Of a stretch of 41,756 nt of DNA, positions 23,581 to 32,040 are shown in pieces. The stretch spans positions 1 to 41,756 of the forward strand of contig UQXC01000013.1 in the NCBI GenBank assembly GCA_900544995.1, read 5' to 3'. The DNA comes from an uncultured Collinsella sp. (lineage in GTDB: Bacteria > Actinomycetota > Coriobacteriia > Coriobacteriales > Coriobacteriaceae). The notes under the pieces are model-generated. The model made no database searches. It was given only the letters and a program-made list of their open reading frames with translations, and was not told the origin of the DNA. Numbering within the stretch: position 1 is the stretch's first letter; each line of letters begins with the position of its first letter. The position numbers and the translations under genes were made by a program.

Positions 23581-24687
23581 ATGCTGCGTATCGCAACCAT
23601 CGGCACATCCATGATTACCGACGACTTTATCCAGGTCGTCAACGCCAACGACCAAGCCGCGTTTGTGGGCACGCTCTCGCGCGATGCCGAGCGCGGCGCC
23701 GCCTTTACCGCCGAACACGACGGCGAGCGTAACTTCACCGCACTTGACGAGCTTGCGGCAGCCGCCGACGTCGACGCCGTCTATATCGGCAGCCCTAACG
23801 CACTTCACTACGAGCAGGCCCTTGCCTGCATCGCCGGTGGCAAGCACGTCATCGTCGAGAAACCCTTCTGCGCCACCGAAGCGCAGGCGCTGGAAGTCTT
23901 CCGCGCTGCCGAGGCAGCAGGTGTCGTGGCTCTCGAGGCTATGCGTCCCCTCCACGATCCCGCCTTCCACGCCATCGAGGACGCCCTGGGCGAGATCGCC
24001 CCCATCCGCCGCGCCTCATTGCGCTTTGGCAAGTATTCCTCGCGCTACAACGAGATTCTCGCGGGACGCGCCACCAATATCTTCGACTGCAATATGGCAT
24101 CGGGTTCCCTCATGGACATTGGCGTCTACGCCGTCGAGCCCATGGTCGAGATTTTCGGCATGCCCTCCGGCCTTACGAGCATGACTACTCTGCTCGACCC
24201 CACCACGCGACAGCTCACGCACGGCCCCATCGACGGCTGCGGTTCCATCCTCGCCAGCTATGGCGGAGGCCGCATCTCCGTCGAGCTCGCGCACTCCAAA
24301 ATTACGAATGACCTACTGCCCTCGCAGATCGAAGGCGAGCGTGGCACTATCCAGATTGACCATCTGTCAACGCCCCGCAACGTCCGCATCGACTATCGCG
24401 GCGACGTCGTACGCGGCTCGGCGACCGAGGCGCCGCGCGAACAGGGCGACAACGGCCGCGTGCTCGACCTGCCCAAATCGAGCAACACCATGGAATACGA
24501 ACTCACAGACTTTATCACCGCCATCGGCGGCATCAATAACGTCAAGGAAGAGATTTGGGAGACCCCGGCAGGACGCCACGAGCTTGGCCACTACCGCGAT
24601 GTCACGCTCGTCTCACTACGCATCATGGATGCCGTGCGTCAGCAGGCCGGCATAACCTTCCCGGCCGACGCAGGCAAGCAGGCATAG
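23581..24687 (+). CDS. Gfo/Idh/MocA family oxidoreductase
   Basis: 368 residues. Rossmann N-terminus RIATIGTSMITDDF (an atypical GTS in place of GxGxxG), YIGSPNALHYEQAL, the EKPF motif in VIVEKPFCAT, and GSLMDIGVYAVEP in the C-terminal domain. ATG at 23581 with GGGGGAC upstream. Followed by acylphosphatase after 2 bases, so likely co-transcribed. The substrate is unknown; it is distinct from the family member at 15145-16164. Confidence 0.88.
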   Translation: MLRIATIGTSMITDDFIQVVNANDQAAFVGTLSRDAERGAAFTAEHDGERNFTALDELAAAADVDAVYIGSPNALHYEQALACIAGGKHVIVEKPFCATEAQALEVFRAAEAAGVVALEAMRPLHDPAFHAIEDALGEIAPIRRASLRFGKYSSRYNEILAGRATNIFDCNMASGSLMDIGVYAVEPMVEIFGMPSGLTSMTTLLDPTTRQLTHGPIDGCGSILASYGGGRISVELAHSKITNDLLPSQIEGERGTIQIDHLSTPRNVRIDYRGDVVRGSATEAPREQGDNGRVLDLPKSSNTMEYELTDFITAIGGINNVKEEIWETPAGRHELGHYRDVTLVSLRIMDAVRQQAGITFPADAGKQA

Positions 24688-24689
24688 CG

Positions 24690-25100
24690 ATGGGCCTCTT
24701 CGATACGTTCTTCTCCAGCGTCACCGGCGGCAGTCGAGAGCCTCAAAAACCGTCAAACGTCGAGCTCGAGCTGCGCCGCAGGCTTACCGTGCTTGCAAGC
24801 GACGAGGCCACTCAAGACACTCCCCTGCGTTATTTCCTGCGCTGGGCGGGGCAAGTCCAAGGCGTTGGTTTTCGCTTTACCAACACCAACCTCGCGCAGG
24901 CACGCGCACTCACCGGCTGGGTGCGTAACATGGAAGACGGCTCAGTCGAGATGGAGATACAGGGAGCTCCGGCAGACATCCTATCTCATCTCGAGGCACT
25001 TCATGCCTCCTACGAGCGCATGGGAACGCGTTTTCGCCTCGTAGACGCCCAGGCCCGAGCCCCACTTGCCAATGAAGACGGTTTCAGTCCTTATTATTAG
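24690..25100 (+). CDS. Acylphosphatase with N-terminal extension
   Basis: 136 residues. The last 90 carry the acylphosphatase fold: the phosphate-binding arginine in QGVGFRFTN and the catalytic asparagine in GWVRNMEDGSVEMEIQG. Hydrolyses acyl phosphates such as acetyl or 1,3-bisphosphoglycerate. The first 45 residues (MGLFDTFFSSVTGG onwards) are extra compared with the usual 90-residue enzyme. It starts 2 bases after the upstream stop codon with only a weak site, consistent with coupling. Confidence 0.9.
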   Translation: MGLFDTFFSSVTGGSREPQKPSNVELELRRRLTVLASDEATQDTPLRYFLRWAGQVQGVGFRFTNTNLAQARALTGWVRNMEDGSVEMEIQGAPADILSHLEALHASYERMGTRFRLVDAQARAPLANEDGFSPYY

Positions 25101-25161
25101 TATTGTGTGCTAAATACGGTATCATTTACCTACGACCGTTAATAGAAAAGAGGCGAGGCGC

Positions 25162-25542
25162 ATGGCGGTGCAAAGAAGGAATACCAGACAGCGAAAGCTG
25201 GTTCTTGACGCCGTGCGCCAAAGCTATAACCATCCCACCGCCGACGAAATCTACAACGTCGTGCGCGCGCAGGATGACAAAATCAGCCGCGGTACGGTCT
25301 ACCGCAACCTCAATCTCTTGGCCGACGCCGGCGAGATCCTCTCCATCAAGACGCCGGGCGGCAGCCGCTTCGATCGCACGATCGAGCCGCACGCACATAT
25401 CATCTGCACCTCATGCAGCCGCGTCATCGACGTACCGCTCCCCTTCGATGCCCAGCTCGACGCCAAGGCGTCCGAGCAAATCGGCTGGCACGTCACGTCG
25501 CACTACATCATCTTCGAGGGTCTCTGCCCCGACTGCCGGTAG
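25162..25542 (+). CDS. Fur family metalloregulator (PerR-like)
   Basis: 126 residues. Winged helix with HPTADEIYNVV and the recognition helix ISRGTVYRNLNLL (41-53); dimer domain with the structural zinc cysteines C82/C85 (CTSC) and C122/C125 (CPDC). Length and Cys pattern fit PerR or Zur-type repressors of oxidative stress or metal genes. ATG at 25162 after AGGCGAGG. Which metal it senses cannot be decided here. Confidence 0.9.
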   Translation: MAVQRRNTRQRKLVLDAVRQSYNHPTADEIYNVVRAQDDKISRGTVYRNLNLLADAGEILSIKTPGGSRFDRTIEPHAHIICTSCSRVIDVPLPFDAQLDAKASEQIGWHVTSHYIIFEGLCPDCR

Positions 25543-25622
25543 ATGTTCGGGACATGCCTTAAAATCCACCTTTCCGCGCTTTGCAGCAAATAATAGATTT
25601 CTAGGCATGTCCCAAATATCTA
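25540..25622. repeat. Inverted repeat spanning both stop codons of convergent genes
   Basis: 20-base arms with two mismatches: TAGATGTTCGGGACATGCCT and its near complement ending in ATCTA, separated by 43 bases. Both outer TAG triplets are the stop codons of the Fur-like gene and the HAD gene. Could be a MITE-like insertion or a shared terminator, though T-runs are weak. Confidence 0.65.
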
Positions 25623-26417
25623 CTCAGCGAGCAGGCGATGCAATTCCTCTTCGACCGTGCGCACGCAACGGACGCGGTCGTTGATGTCGCGCATGGTGGG
25701 GTTGCAGTTCTCCATCAGATAGGGATGGCCCACGACGTTGAGCATGTCGCGATCGTTTTCGTTATCGCCAAACGCCATCATCTCATCGGGCGAAATACCC
25801 AGGGCACGACCGTAATCGGCAAGCGCGGAGCCCTTGCCCGAACCGAAACCGATAAAGTCCGTCCATTCGGTTCCCGACGTCATCACGTCAACACGGTCGC
25901 TAAAGAGGCGCTCAAAATACTCCAGGGCCGCCGGCTGATCCACCTCGGGCGTCTGGAAGGCAATCTTAATGACGTCCTCGTCGATGTCCTCGGGGCGGGC
26001 GACCACCGCCACATCGCAGTGGACCTCATAGCGCAAATGATCGACGAACGCATCGTTGCCGCTCATGGTGTAGAGGTGTCCCTCACACGAAAGGGTCACG
26101 TCGGCATGGGGATACGCAACCACGGCATTCGCGATATCCATAGCAAGGCTACGCTCCATGGAACGCTTGACAACGGCACGTCCCTCGCTCATCACCAGGG
26201 CTCCGTTTTCGCATACATAGGCGAGCTCATCGGCCACCGGGGCAAACAGATAGCGCAAGCTCGCATATTGACGGCCGCTCGCCGGCATAAACACGATACC
26301 GCGACGATGCAGCTCATCGATGAGCTCAAAGGCCTCGGAACGCGGCTCGCGCTCCCCCGGATGCAGCAACGTGCCGTCCAAATCGCATGCAATCAGCTTG
26401 ATTCCTTCAAGACCCAT
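25620..26417 (-). CDS. HAD superfamily phosphatase (Cof type)
   Basis: 265 residues. HAD motif I is CDLDGTL with D12/D14; motif IV is AFGDNENDRDML near the C-terminus, and a C2 cap lies between, as in Cof/YidA sugar-phosphate or flavin-phosphate phosphatases. ATG at 26417 after GGGGGAG; a GTG four codons upstream has no site. Substrate unknown. Confidence 0.9.
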   Translation of the reverse strand: MGLEGIKLIACDLDGTLLHPGEREPRSEAFELIDELHRRGIVFMPASGRQYASLRYLFAPVADELAYVCENGALVMSEGRAVVKRSMERSLAMDIANAVVAYPHADVTLSCEGHLYTMSGNDAFVDHLRYEVHCDVAVVARPEDIDEDVIKIAFQTPEVDQPAALEYFERLFSDRVDVMTSGTEWTDFIGFGSGKGSALADYGRALGISPDEMMAFGDNENDRDMLNVVGHPYLMENCNPTMRDINDRVRCVRTVEEELHRLLAE

Positions 26418-26444
26418 ATGCTCCCCCACAGCATCTCATCAACA

Positions 26445-26483
26445 GAAAGGCGGACTTTGAATAGTTGTCTCTCAAAGTCCGCC
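26445..26483 (-). terminator. Terminator of the FKBP/UreE-like operon
   Basis: A 12-bp perfect stem (GGCGGACTTTGA with TCAAAGTCCGCC) with a T-run on the minus strand, behind the UreE-like gene. Confidence 0.88.
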
Positions 26484-26498
26484 TTACTTATACGCACG

Positions 26499-27077
26499 TT
26501 AACCGCGCGCCTTCTTTACGATCGTAAAGTCTGGTGCCATACTCACAACGGCATCCGCCGCACTCGACGCAAAGCGCCGGTCCGAATCGAGTTCACGGGT
26601 AACCGTCGAGAGCCGAACGCCCTCGACGCCCCGGAGCATGCGGCCCAAAACAGGCTGCACCGGCGTATACATGCGCACGGTATGCTCGTCCGAATCGCCT
26701 CGAAAAAGCGGCGCATGCATATTGCCGATCTCCCAGCACGCATGCGCGAGCGCAATCGGGTCCATGCGGTCAACTTCGACCAAATAAACCTCGGCGCTGC
26801 GCAGGCGCACGACAACCGCCACGGGCACCACGCCCGAACGGTCGACGGCGAGCACGTCGCCGTCGACAAAACGACCGCCGTCGGCAGTATCCAGCCGAAC
26901 ATCGACCGTGCGCCCCAGCTCCGTCACGCCCACAAACGCGCATACATCAGCCTGGTCCCAATCGAGCAGTAGCTCGTCAACTTCAAAGACGCCGCCCAGC
27001 TTCCGGCGAAGCAGAAGTTCATAGGACGGATCGTTGAGATTTCCCAAGCATGTCGTCGAAACCAAGCGCTCAGGCAT
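26499..27077 (-). CDS. UreE-like protein (nickel metallochaperone fold), no urease nearby
   Basis: 192 residues. The layout follows UreE: an N-terminal beta domain with VRLDTADGGRFVDGDVLAVD (about residues 60-79), then a ferredoxin-like domain with the conserved ACWEIGNMHAPLF, matching the UreE GNRHxP site whose His binds nickel, and later PVLGRMLRGVEGV. The His-rich tail of many UreE proteins is absent. It starts 3 bases after the stop of the SlyD-like FKBP, so they form an operon. No urease, hydrogenase or nickel transport genes are in the window. Assignment rests on motif recognition only. Confidence 0.65.
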   Translation of the reverse strand: MPERLVSTTCLGNLNDPSYELLLRRKLGGVFEVDELLLDWDQADVCAFVGVTELGRTVDVRLDTADGGRFVDGDVLAVDRSGVVPVAVVVRLRSAEVYLVEVDRMDPIALAHACWEIGNMHAPLFRGDSDEHTVRMYTPVQPVLGRMLRGVEGVRLSTVTRELDSDRRFASSAADAVVSMAPDFTIVKKARG

Positions 27078-27080
27078 GCT

Positions 27081-27509
27081 CTAACCCTCGACCTCGACGA
27101 GCTCGATATCAAAGTTGAGGTCCTTGCCGGCAAGCTCGTGGTTGGCATCGAGCGTCACAGCCTCGGGCGTTACGTCGATGACGACGGCGGGGACAGGCAT
27201 GCCGCTCGGCGTGGACAGGAAGAGCTTCATGCCCTTCTCGATCTGCTCGATGTTGGGAACCTGCTCGGCCGGGAAGGTAATAACCATCTCGGGATTGTGC
27301 TCGCCGTAGGCATCGGCAGCAGGAATGTGCACGGTCTTCTTCTCGCCCACCTGCATGTCGACAACAGCGGCGTCGAAGCCCTTGATCATCTGACCGGCGC
27401 CGCAGGTGAACTCCAGCGGCTCGCCGCGATCGTAGGAGCTATCGAACTGCGTGCCGTCATCGAGCGTGCCGCGATAATGGGTCTTGACCTTCTTGCCCTG
27501 GTTGGACAT
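27081..27509 (-). CDS. SlyD-like FKBP-type peptidyl-prolyl isomerase
   Basis: 142 residues. FKBP fold with THYRGTLDDGTQFDSSY, GAGQMIKGFD, an inserted flap (IF) domain AYGEHNPEMVITFP onward, and the closing FDIELVEVE. The order matches SlyD, a folding helper and nickel carrier, but the metal-binding His/Cys tail is missing. ATG at 27509 follows GGAGG. First gene of a two-gene operon with the UreE-like protein. Confidence 0.9.
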   Translation of the reverse strand: MSNQGKKVKTHYRGTLDDGTQFDSSYDRGEPLEFTCGAGQMIKGFDAAVVDMQVGEKKTVHIPAADAYGEHNPEMVITFPAEQVPNIEQIEKGMKLFLSTPSGMPVPAVVIDVTPEAVTLDANHELAGKDLNFDIELVEVEG

Positions 27510-27629
27510 GGTAACCTCCGTAATAAGGGCGGCGCACAACACGGGCCGCCATGAACATATGGCGCTAACTATACCCTAGTCATACAATTCAATGACAGTT
27601 TGCAAAGAAACGCTGCAACCGGAGGAACC

Positions 27630-28643
27630 ATGGCATATCCCGTATTTGACCTACACTGCGACACCGCCGACCGCATCGGCTGGGCCACGCTCGATCTCGA
27701 CCTGCGCTTTCCCGCCGGCACCGACGGTTATTTCCCCGGCGACGAAACGCATCCGCAAGATTTCGACCTCATCGAGGGCAACGCCTGCGCCATCTCGCTC
27801 GCAAAGATCGGCAACACGCCATGGGCACAGTGCTTCGCCACGTTTGTCCCCGATGAGATTCCCACCGCCCACGCCGCGCGCTTCCAGGCGCAGATCATGG
27901 CGCATATGAGCGGCCAGGCAATGCTCAACCACGACCGCATGGTCAACGTACGCAGCGCGGCAGACATTCGCCCCGCGCTCAAAGACGGCAAGGTCGCCTG
28001 CATCCACACCATCGAAAACGCCACGTTCTTTGCCGAGGACCCCGCGCTGATCGAGGTGCTCAAGAGCTTGGGCGTACTCATGTCATCGCTCAGCTGGAAC
28101 GCGCAGGGACCGCTCGCGAGCGGCCACGACACCCACGCCGGCCTCACCGCCGCCGGCATCGAGGCACTTACGCAGATGGAGCACGCCGGCATGGTACTCG
28201 ACGTCTCCCACCTCAACGATGAGTGCTTTGACGAGGTTGTCGCCCACGCCACGCGCCCCTTCGTCGCCAGCCACTCCAACTCCCGTGCGGTTTGCGGCGC
28301 CAAACGCAACCTTACCGACGACCAGTTCCTCACCATTCGCGACATGGGTGGCATCGTCGGCCTCAACTACTGCAGCGAGTTCCTTTCCAACGACGCAACC
28401 GACAAGACCGCCGCAGACGTCACCTTCGACCAGCTGGCGGCACATATCGAGCACTGGCTCGACCTGGGCGGCGAGGACGTCATCGCGCTCGGCGGCGACT
28501 GGGACGGCGCCACGGTGCCCGCTTTCCTCTCCGATGCCAGCAAGATGCCCGAGTTCCAGAACATGCTTTCAAAGCATTTTGGCAAGACCGTGATGCAGAA
28601 GCTCTGCAGCGACAACGCGCTTGCCTTCTTTGAGCGTTATTAA
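27630..28643 (+). CDS. Membrane dipeptidase family protein (peptidase M19)
   Basis: 337 residues. Zinc dipeptidase fold: FDLHCDTADR with the first metal ligands, HTIENATFF with the bridging Glu, LDVSHLNDECFD, ASHSNSRAVC and the late GGDWDGA. Renal-dipeptidase relatives in bacteria hydrolyse dipeptides, including D-amino acid ones. ATG at 27630 after GGAGG. No signal peptide, so probably cytosolic. Confidence 0.92.
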   Translation: MAYPVFDLHCDTADRIGWATLDLDLRFPAGTDGYFPGDETHPQDFDLIEGNACAISLAKIGNTPWAQCFATFVPDEIPTAHAARFQAQIMAHMSGQAMLNHDRMVNVRSAADIRPALKDGKVACIHTIENATFFAEDPALIEVLKSLGVLMSSLSWNAQGPLASGHDTHAGLTAAGIEALTQMEHAGMVLDVSHLNDECFDEVVAHATRPFVASHSNSRAVCGAKRNLTDDQFLTIRDMGGIVGLNYCSEFLSNDATDKTAADVTFDQLAAHIEHWLDLGGEDVIALGGDWDGATVPAFLSDASKMPEFQNMLSKHFGKTVMQKLCSDNALAFFERY

Positions 28644-28660
28644 TTTCACATCCCTTGAGC

Positions 28661-28694
28661 GGGCCGGTATGCCGAACGGTCGACATGCCGGCCC
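28661..28694. repeat. GC-rich hairpin between two genes
   Basis: GGGCCGGTATG pairs with CATGCCGGCCC (one mismatch) with a 12-base loop. There is no T-run after it on the plus strand, so it may attenuate or protect the upstream transcript. Confidence 0.55.
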
Positions 28695-28717
28695 GTCCCC
28701 AATCTGAAGGACCGCTT

Positions 28718-29494
28718 TTGACGCAGCAGTTTACGATTTCCGTATCCCGACCGGATGGGACGCCCATCCCCGTCGTCGTTACCAAAAAGCGCGTCAAGAA
28801 CTTCAACCTACGCGTCACATCGAGCGGTGAGGTCCACGCCAGTGCACCGCTCGGCGCCAGCCGCGAGCGTATCGAAGCGTTTGTGAAGCGCAACAGCGCC
28901 TGGATTATCAGCCGGCTTGCCCAGCGCGAGCAACGTCAGGCGACGGCGCGAGAGCCGCTCAGCCCCTCGTCCATCATTGCACTTTGGGGCAAGCCCATCA
29001 CGGTACAAGATGCGCTCGATCACAACTTTAAGTCACCCGCACCGCGGCCCAAGCAGGCCACCTTCGCAAGTTTTATAGGTGCCGACGAGCCAGACGAACG
29101 TCCGCAGGCCAAGTGGAACGCGACCCTCGACGGCTTAACGCCCAGTGAGATCCAAGCCCATATTGACCAGCTCTATACGTCCGAGGTCACATCGGCGCTG
29201 CGCGATATTGTGCACGCATACGAAATCGCAATGGGTGTCGCCGTTTCCCGCGTTTCCGTGCGCAGCATGAAAACGCGCTGGGGATCATGCACGCCCAAAA
29301 CCGGCGCCATTCGCATCGCACGAGAACTTGCCGCCTACCCCGTCGAGTGCCTTGACATGGTTGTCGCCCACGAGCTCGTCCACTTGCTCGAGCCAAGCCA
29401 CAATCAGAGGTTTCACGCCCTGCTCGACACGTACTGCCCCAACAATAGAGCGCTGTCGCAGCGGCTCAAGCAGCCACCCATAGAGACGTATTAG
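28718..29494 (+). CDS. YgjP-like metallopeptidase domain protein
   Basis: 258 residues from a TTG at 28718 with GAAGG 7 bases upstream; upstream ATG choices lack a site and cross the hairpin. N-terminal RVKNFNLRVTSSGEVHASAP and the zinc site MVVAHELVHLLEPSHNQRFH (HExxH) match the YgjP/DUF45 family of predicted metal-dependent hydrolases. RVSVRSMKTRWGSC is another conserved family block. The N-terminal half (about 85-140) is less conserved. Cytosolic; substrate unknown. Confidence 0.88.
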   Translation: MTQQFTISVSRPDGTPIPVVVTKKRVKNFNLRVTSSGEVHASAPLGASRERIEAFVKRNSAWIISRLAQREQRQATAREPLSPSSIIALWGKPITVQDALDHNFKSPAPRPKQATFASFIGADEPDERPQAKWNATLDGLTPSEIQAHIDQLYTSEVTSALRDIVHAYEIAMGVAVSRVSVRSMKTRWGSCTPKTGAIRIARELAAYPVECLDMVVAHELVHLLEPSHNQRFHALLDTYCPNNRALSQRLKQPPIETY

Positions 29495-29500
29495 AACCGG

Positions 29501-29986
29501 TTAGCGCACACGCTCGATCTCGACGCCACAGCTTGCCAAGGGCAGGCCAACAGGCGCCCACGGCTTATCGAGCTTGATGCGTACACCAAGCAGCGAGGGA
29601 TAACGACGCAGCAGCATCTGGGCCGTACCTTCAGCTGCCGCCTCGATGAGCTTAAACGTATGCTCGCGCAGATAGCCATCGACATCGTGGCACACCGAGC
29701 CGTAGTCAATCGAGGCGTCCAAGTTATCGTGCTCTCCCGCTGCACGCAGGTCAGCATAGAGCACCAAGGACACGATGAATTTCTGGCCCAGCGCGTTCTC
29801 TTCGGGATACACGCCGTGGTTAGCAAAAACCTCAAGACCTTCAACGGTGATGCGGTCGGCATGGCGCAGATCGTCATAGTTCACGTGGGGCACCGCCGTT
29901 GCGGTGGATATTTCGCCCCTTCCACGGCGGGCGAGCTCGGCGCCTTCAGTCTTGGTTGCATTCTCGGGCAGTTTCTTGTTGCTCAT
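29501..29986 (-). CDS. folB: Dihydroneopterin aldolase
   Basis: 161 residues. Converts dihydroneopterin to 6-hydroxymethyl-dihydropterin in folate synthesis. Catalytic motifs VFANHGVYPEE and the lysine in RIKLDKPWAP are present. The first 45 residues are an extra, polar N-terminus compared with the usual 120-residue enzyme; the true start may be internal, but the ATG at 29986 has AGGAG in range. Last gene of the folE-HD-folB run. Confidence 0.92.
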   Translation of the reverse strand: MSNKKLPENATKTEGAELARRGRGEISTATAVPHVNYDDLRHADRITVEGLEVFANHGVYPEENALGQKFIVSLVLYADLRAAGEHDNLDASIDYGSVCHDVDGYLREHTFKLIEAAAEGTAQMLLRRYPSLLGVRIKLDKPWAPVGLPLASCGVEIERVR

Positions 29987-30029
29987 CGCGATCGTCTCCT
30001 TCGTTTAGAACCCCGACCGCGTAAACTAA

Positions 30030-30611
30030 CTACACGCGAATCGACAGGTTCTTTTTATCATCGCTCCAGTTGCAAGCATTGCGCGCGGGGCATGCAAAGC
30101 AGGCGCGCGACGCTTTGTCGGCTGCATAGAGCAGGCGCTCGAGCGGTTGGCTGTTCACGCGCAGCTTTCGATGGCCCAGAATGGCCGTCTTAATGGCTGC
30201 GGCATCGGCCGGCTCAAACGCTACGTCATCGGACATACCGCCGAGAATCGCATCAGCGACGCGTTCGCTTGCAACATCATGGGATATACCCGATTCATAC
30301 TGTTCATCTTTGCCGATATCGTGAAGAAGTGCCGTGGCGTAGATGACCTCGCGGTCAAATTCGAGCTGTTCCTCGAGATTCTTGATCCACATAATGCGAG
30401 CGACATCCAGCAGGTGGTCAATACCGTGGCGGCAGAAGATGCGCCCCGATTCCAACTGTGCAATGTTGCCCAGGTGCCGCCGGAACAGACCGTTGGCACA
30501 GATGTAATCAATGCGAGGCATGGCACCAAAAGGCGCCAGGCCCGAAGCCATAAAGCCGCGACGCGACGTCCCCTCATCGGTCTTCGATGTAAAGTCGTTG
30601 ACGACCCTCAT
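30030..30611 (-). CDS. HD-domain phosphohydrolase in the folate operon
   Basis: 193 residues. HD signature: H62 in CRHGIDHLLDVAR, H97-D98 in ALLHDIGKDEQ, and H147 in ILGHRKL. A C-terminal cysteine cluster CFACPARNAC (about 171-180) may bind a metal or cluster. The ATG at 30611 lies one base after the folE stop, so translation is coupled. Between folE and folB, the enzyme that removes phosphates from dihydroneopterin triphosphate is expected; archaeal MptB in the parallel pathway is also an HD protein, so this is a candidate for that step (inference). Confidence 0.75.
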   Translation of the reverse strand: MRVVNDFTSKTDEGTSRRGFMASGLAPFGAMPRIDYICANGLFRRHLGNIAQLESGRIFCRHGIDHLLDVARIMWIKNLEEQLEFDREVIYATALLHDIGKDEQYESGISHDVASERVADAILGGMSDDVAFEPADAAAIKTAILGHRKLRVNSQPLERLLYAADKASRACFACPARNACNWSDDKKNLSIRV

Positions 30612-30612
30612 G

Positions 30613-31170
30613 CTAACGGCCCAGCATCCTAAAGAACCGCTCCTCGAGCGCGGGATCAGTCTCAAAGATGCCGCGGCGAGCGAGCGTCACGGTCTTGGTG
30701 CCGGGCTTTTGCACGCCGCGCATGGTCATGCACATATGCTCGGCTTCCATGAGCACAATCGCTCCCTGGGGAGCGAGATACTCCATGAGGGCATCGGCAA
30801 CTTGTGCGCACAACTGCTCCTGCAGCTGCAGACGACGGGCGTAGACCTCTACCGTGCGGGCAAGCTTAGAAAGCCCTGCGACACGGCCGTTGGGGATATA
30901 GCCAATGGCAGCCTTGCCGTAAAACGGCAGCAGATGGTGCTCGCACAGCGAGTAAAACGTAATGTCGCGCTCGATAACCAAATCGTTCGAAGCGACGGCA
31001 AAGGTTTTGGACAGGTGCTCCTCGGCACTCTGGTCCATACCGCCGGCGATCTCACCATACATACGGGCAACGCGCGCCGGGGTCTCCAGCAGGCCCTCAC
31101 GAGTTGGGTCCTCGCCTATGCCCTCAAGCAACAGCTTAATGGCGGCCTCGACTTTTTCCTGATCGACCAT
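30613..31170 (-). CDS. folE: GTP cyclohydrolase I
   Basis: 185 residues. Makes dihydroneopterin triphosphate from GTP, the first step of folate synthesis. Zinc ligands C76 and H79 in SLCEHHLLPF and C147 in HMCMTMRG are intact; GLSKLARTVEVYARRLQLQE is typical. The ATG at 31170 (MVDQEKVEAA) has GTGAGG upstream; a GTG at 31233 next to the nrdG stop has no site but would add 21 residues. Co-directional with nrdG upstream and the HD gene downstream. Confidence 0.95.
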   Translation of the reverse strand: MVDQEKVEAAIKLLLEGIGEDPTREGLLETPARVARMYGEIAGGMDQSAEEHLSKTFAVASNDLVIERDITFYSLCEHHLLPFYGKAAIGYIPNGRVAGLSKLARTVEVYARRLQLQEQLCAQVADALMEYLAPQGAIVLMEAEHMCMTMRGVQKPGTKTVTLARRGIFETDPALEERFFRMLGR

Positions 31171-31236
31171 CTGGGCCTCACTTTTCCGATTTTGCGTTCG
31201 CGCTATGGTACCACGCCCTTTGGCATCGGCCACAAG

Positions 31237-31818
31237 CTACATAGTATGGGTCGAATAGACCGGATCGTCCCGCCAAAGCTCCACAGCGTCGCAAAGCGCA
31301 ACGCCCTCGCGCACAGCACGGGCGCGCGTGGCGTTCATATCGATCACACGCTGGTTACTCGAGCCCCTAAAGCGCAATGAGATATCGTACAGATCCTGAA
31401 CGAACGGGCCGTCCACCAACATGTCGAGGCAGGCCAGGATACGGTTCGTCACCTCGGTATGATGACGGCCACCCGGCATAAGCTCCTCGAGCACGTCGCC
31501 GGTAAAGCACCAAATGGTCTTGCCCGACCCCGCGGGATAGGCCGCACGCACGCGTTCGATAAAGTCAACAAGCCCCACCTGATTCTCGGGCTCCATAGGC
31601 TCGCCGCCCAGAATCGTCAGGCCATCAATAAAGGGATGGTCGAGGCTCTCGATAATCTTGTCCTCGACGGCACGGTCGAACGGCTCACCCGCAGCAAAGT
31701 CCCACGCGACAGAGTTAAAGCAGTTCTTGCACCCACGACGGCACCCGCTCACAAACAGAGAAGTACGAACGCCTTCCCCATCAGCAATGTCGAAATACTT
31801 AATGTTCGCGTAATTCAT
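31237..31818 (-). CDS. nrdG: Anaerobic ribonucleotide reductase activating protein (radical SAM)
   Basis: 193 residues. Activates NrdD by forming its glycyl radical from S-adenosylmethionine. The 4Fe-4S motif CRRGCKNC (C26, C30, C33) is the radical SAM CX3CX2C; GGEPM and a C-terminal half follow. ATG at 31818 after GGGAGAG. Lies downstream of nrdD on the same strand, but a palindrome and terminator lie between, so it may have its own promoter. Confidence 0.94.
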   Translation of the reverse strand: MNYANIKYFDIADGEGVRTSLFVSGCRRGCKNCFNSVAWDFAAGEPFDRAVEDKIIESLDHPFIDGLTILGGEPMEPENQVGLVDFIERVRAAYPAGSGKTIWCFTGDVLEELMPGGRHHTEVTNRILACLDMLVDGPFVQDLYDISLRFRGSSNQRVIDMNATRARAVREGVALCDAVELWRDDPVYSTHTM

Positions 31819-31833
31819 AGGTAACTCTCCCGG

Positions 31834-31917
31834 GAGGCCGGGACATATCATCCCGTCCTCAAACATTCTCGGCCTGCGGCCTGCGAAACTGCGGGCGGGA
31901 CGATATGTCCCGGCCTC
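31834..31917. repeat. 25-bp inverted repeat upstream of nrdG
   Basis: Arms beginning GAGGCCGGGACATATC and ending GATATGTCCCGGCCTC with two mismatches in 25, loop of 34 bases. It abuts the nrdG ribosome-binding site. The arms are not similar to the other palindromes of the window. Confidence 0.7.
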
Positions 31918-32040
31918 ATGCAAAGGGTAACTCAATGAACGAAGCGAACATCGAGCATAGGGTTCGAGATCTAATAAAAACTGGGTTGCGGCTCAACCGC
32001 CATCGCAAGTAAATCGCAGCTGCAGCTCGAATTATCTCCG

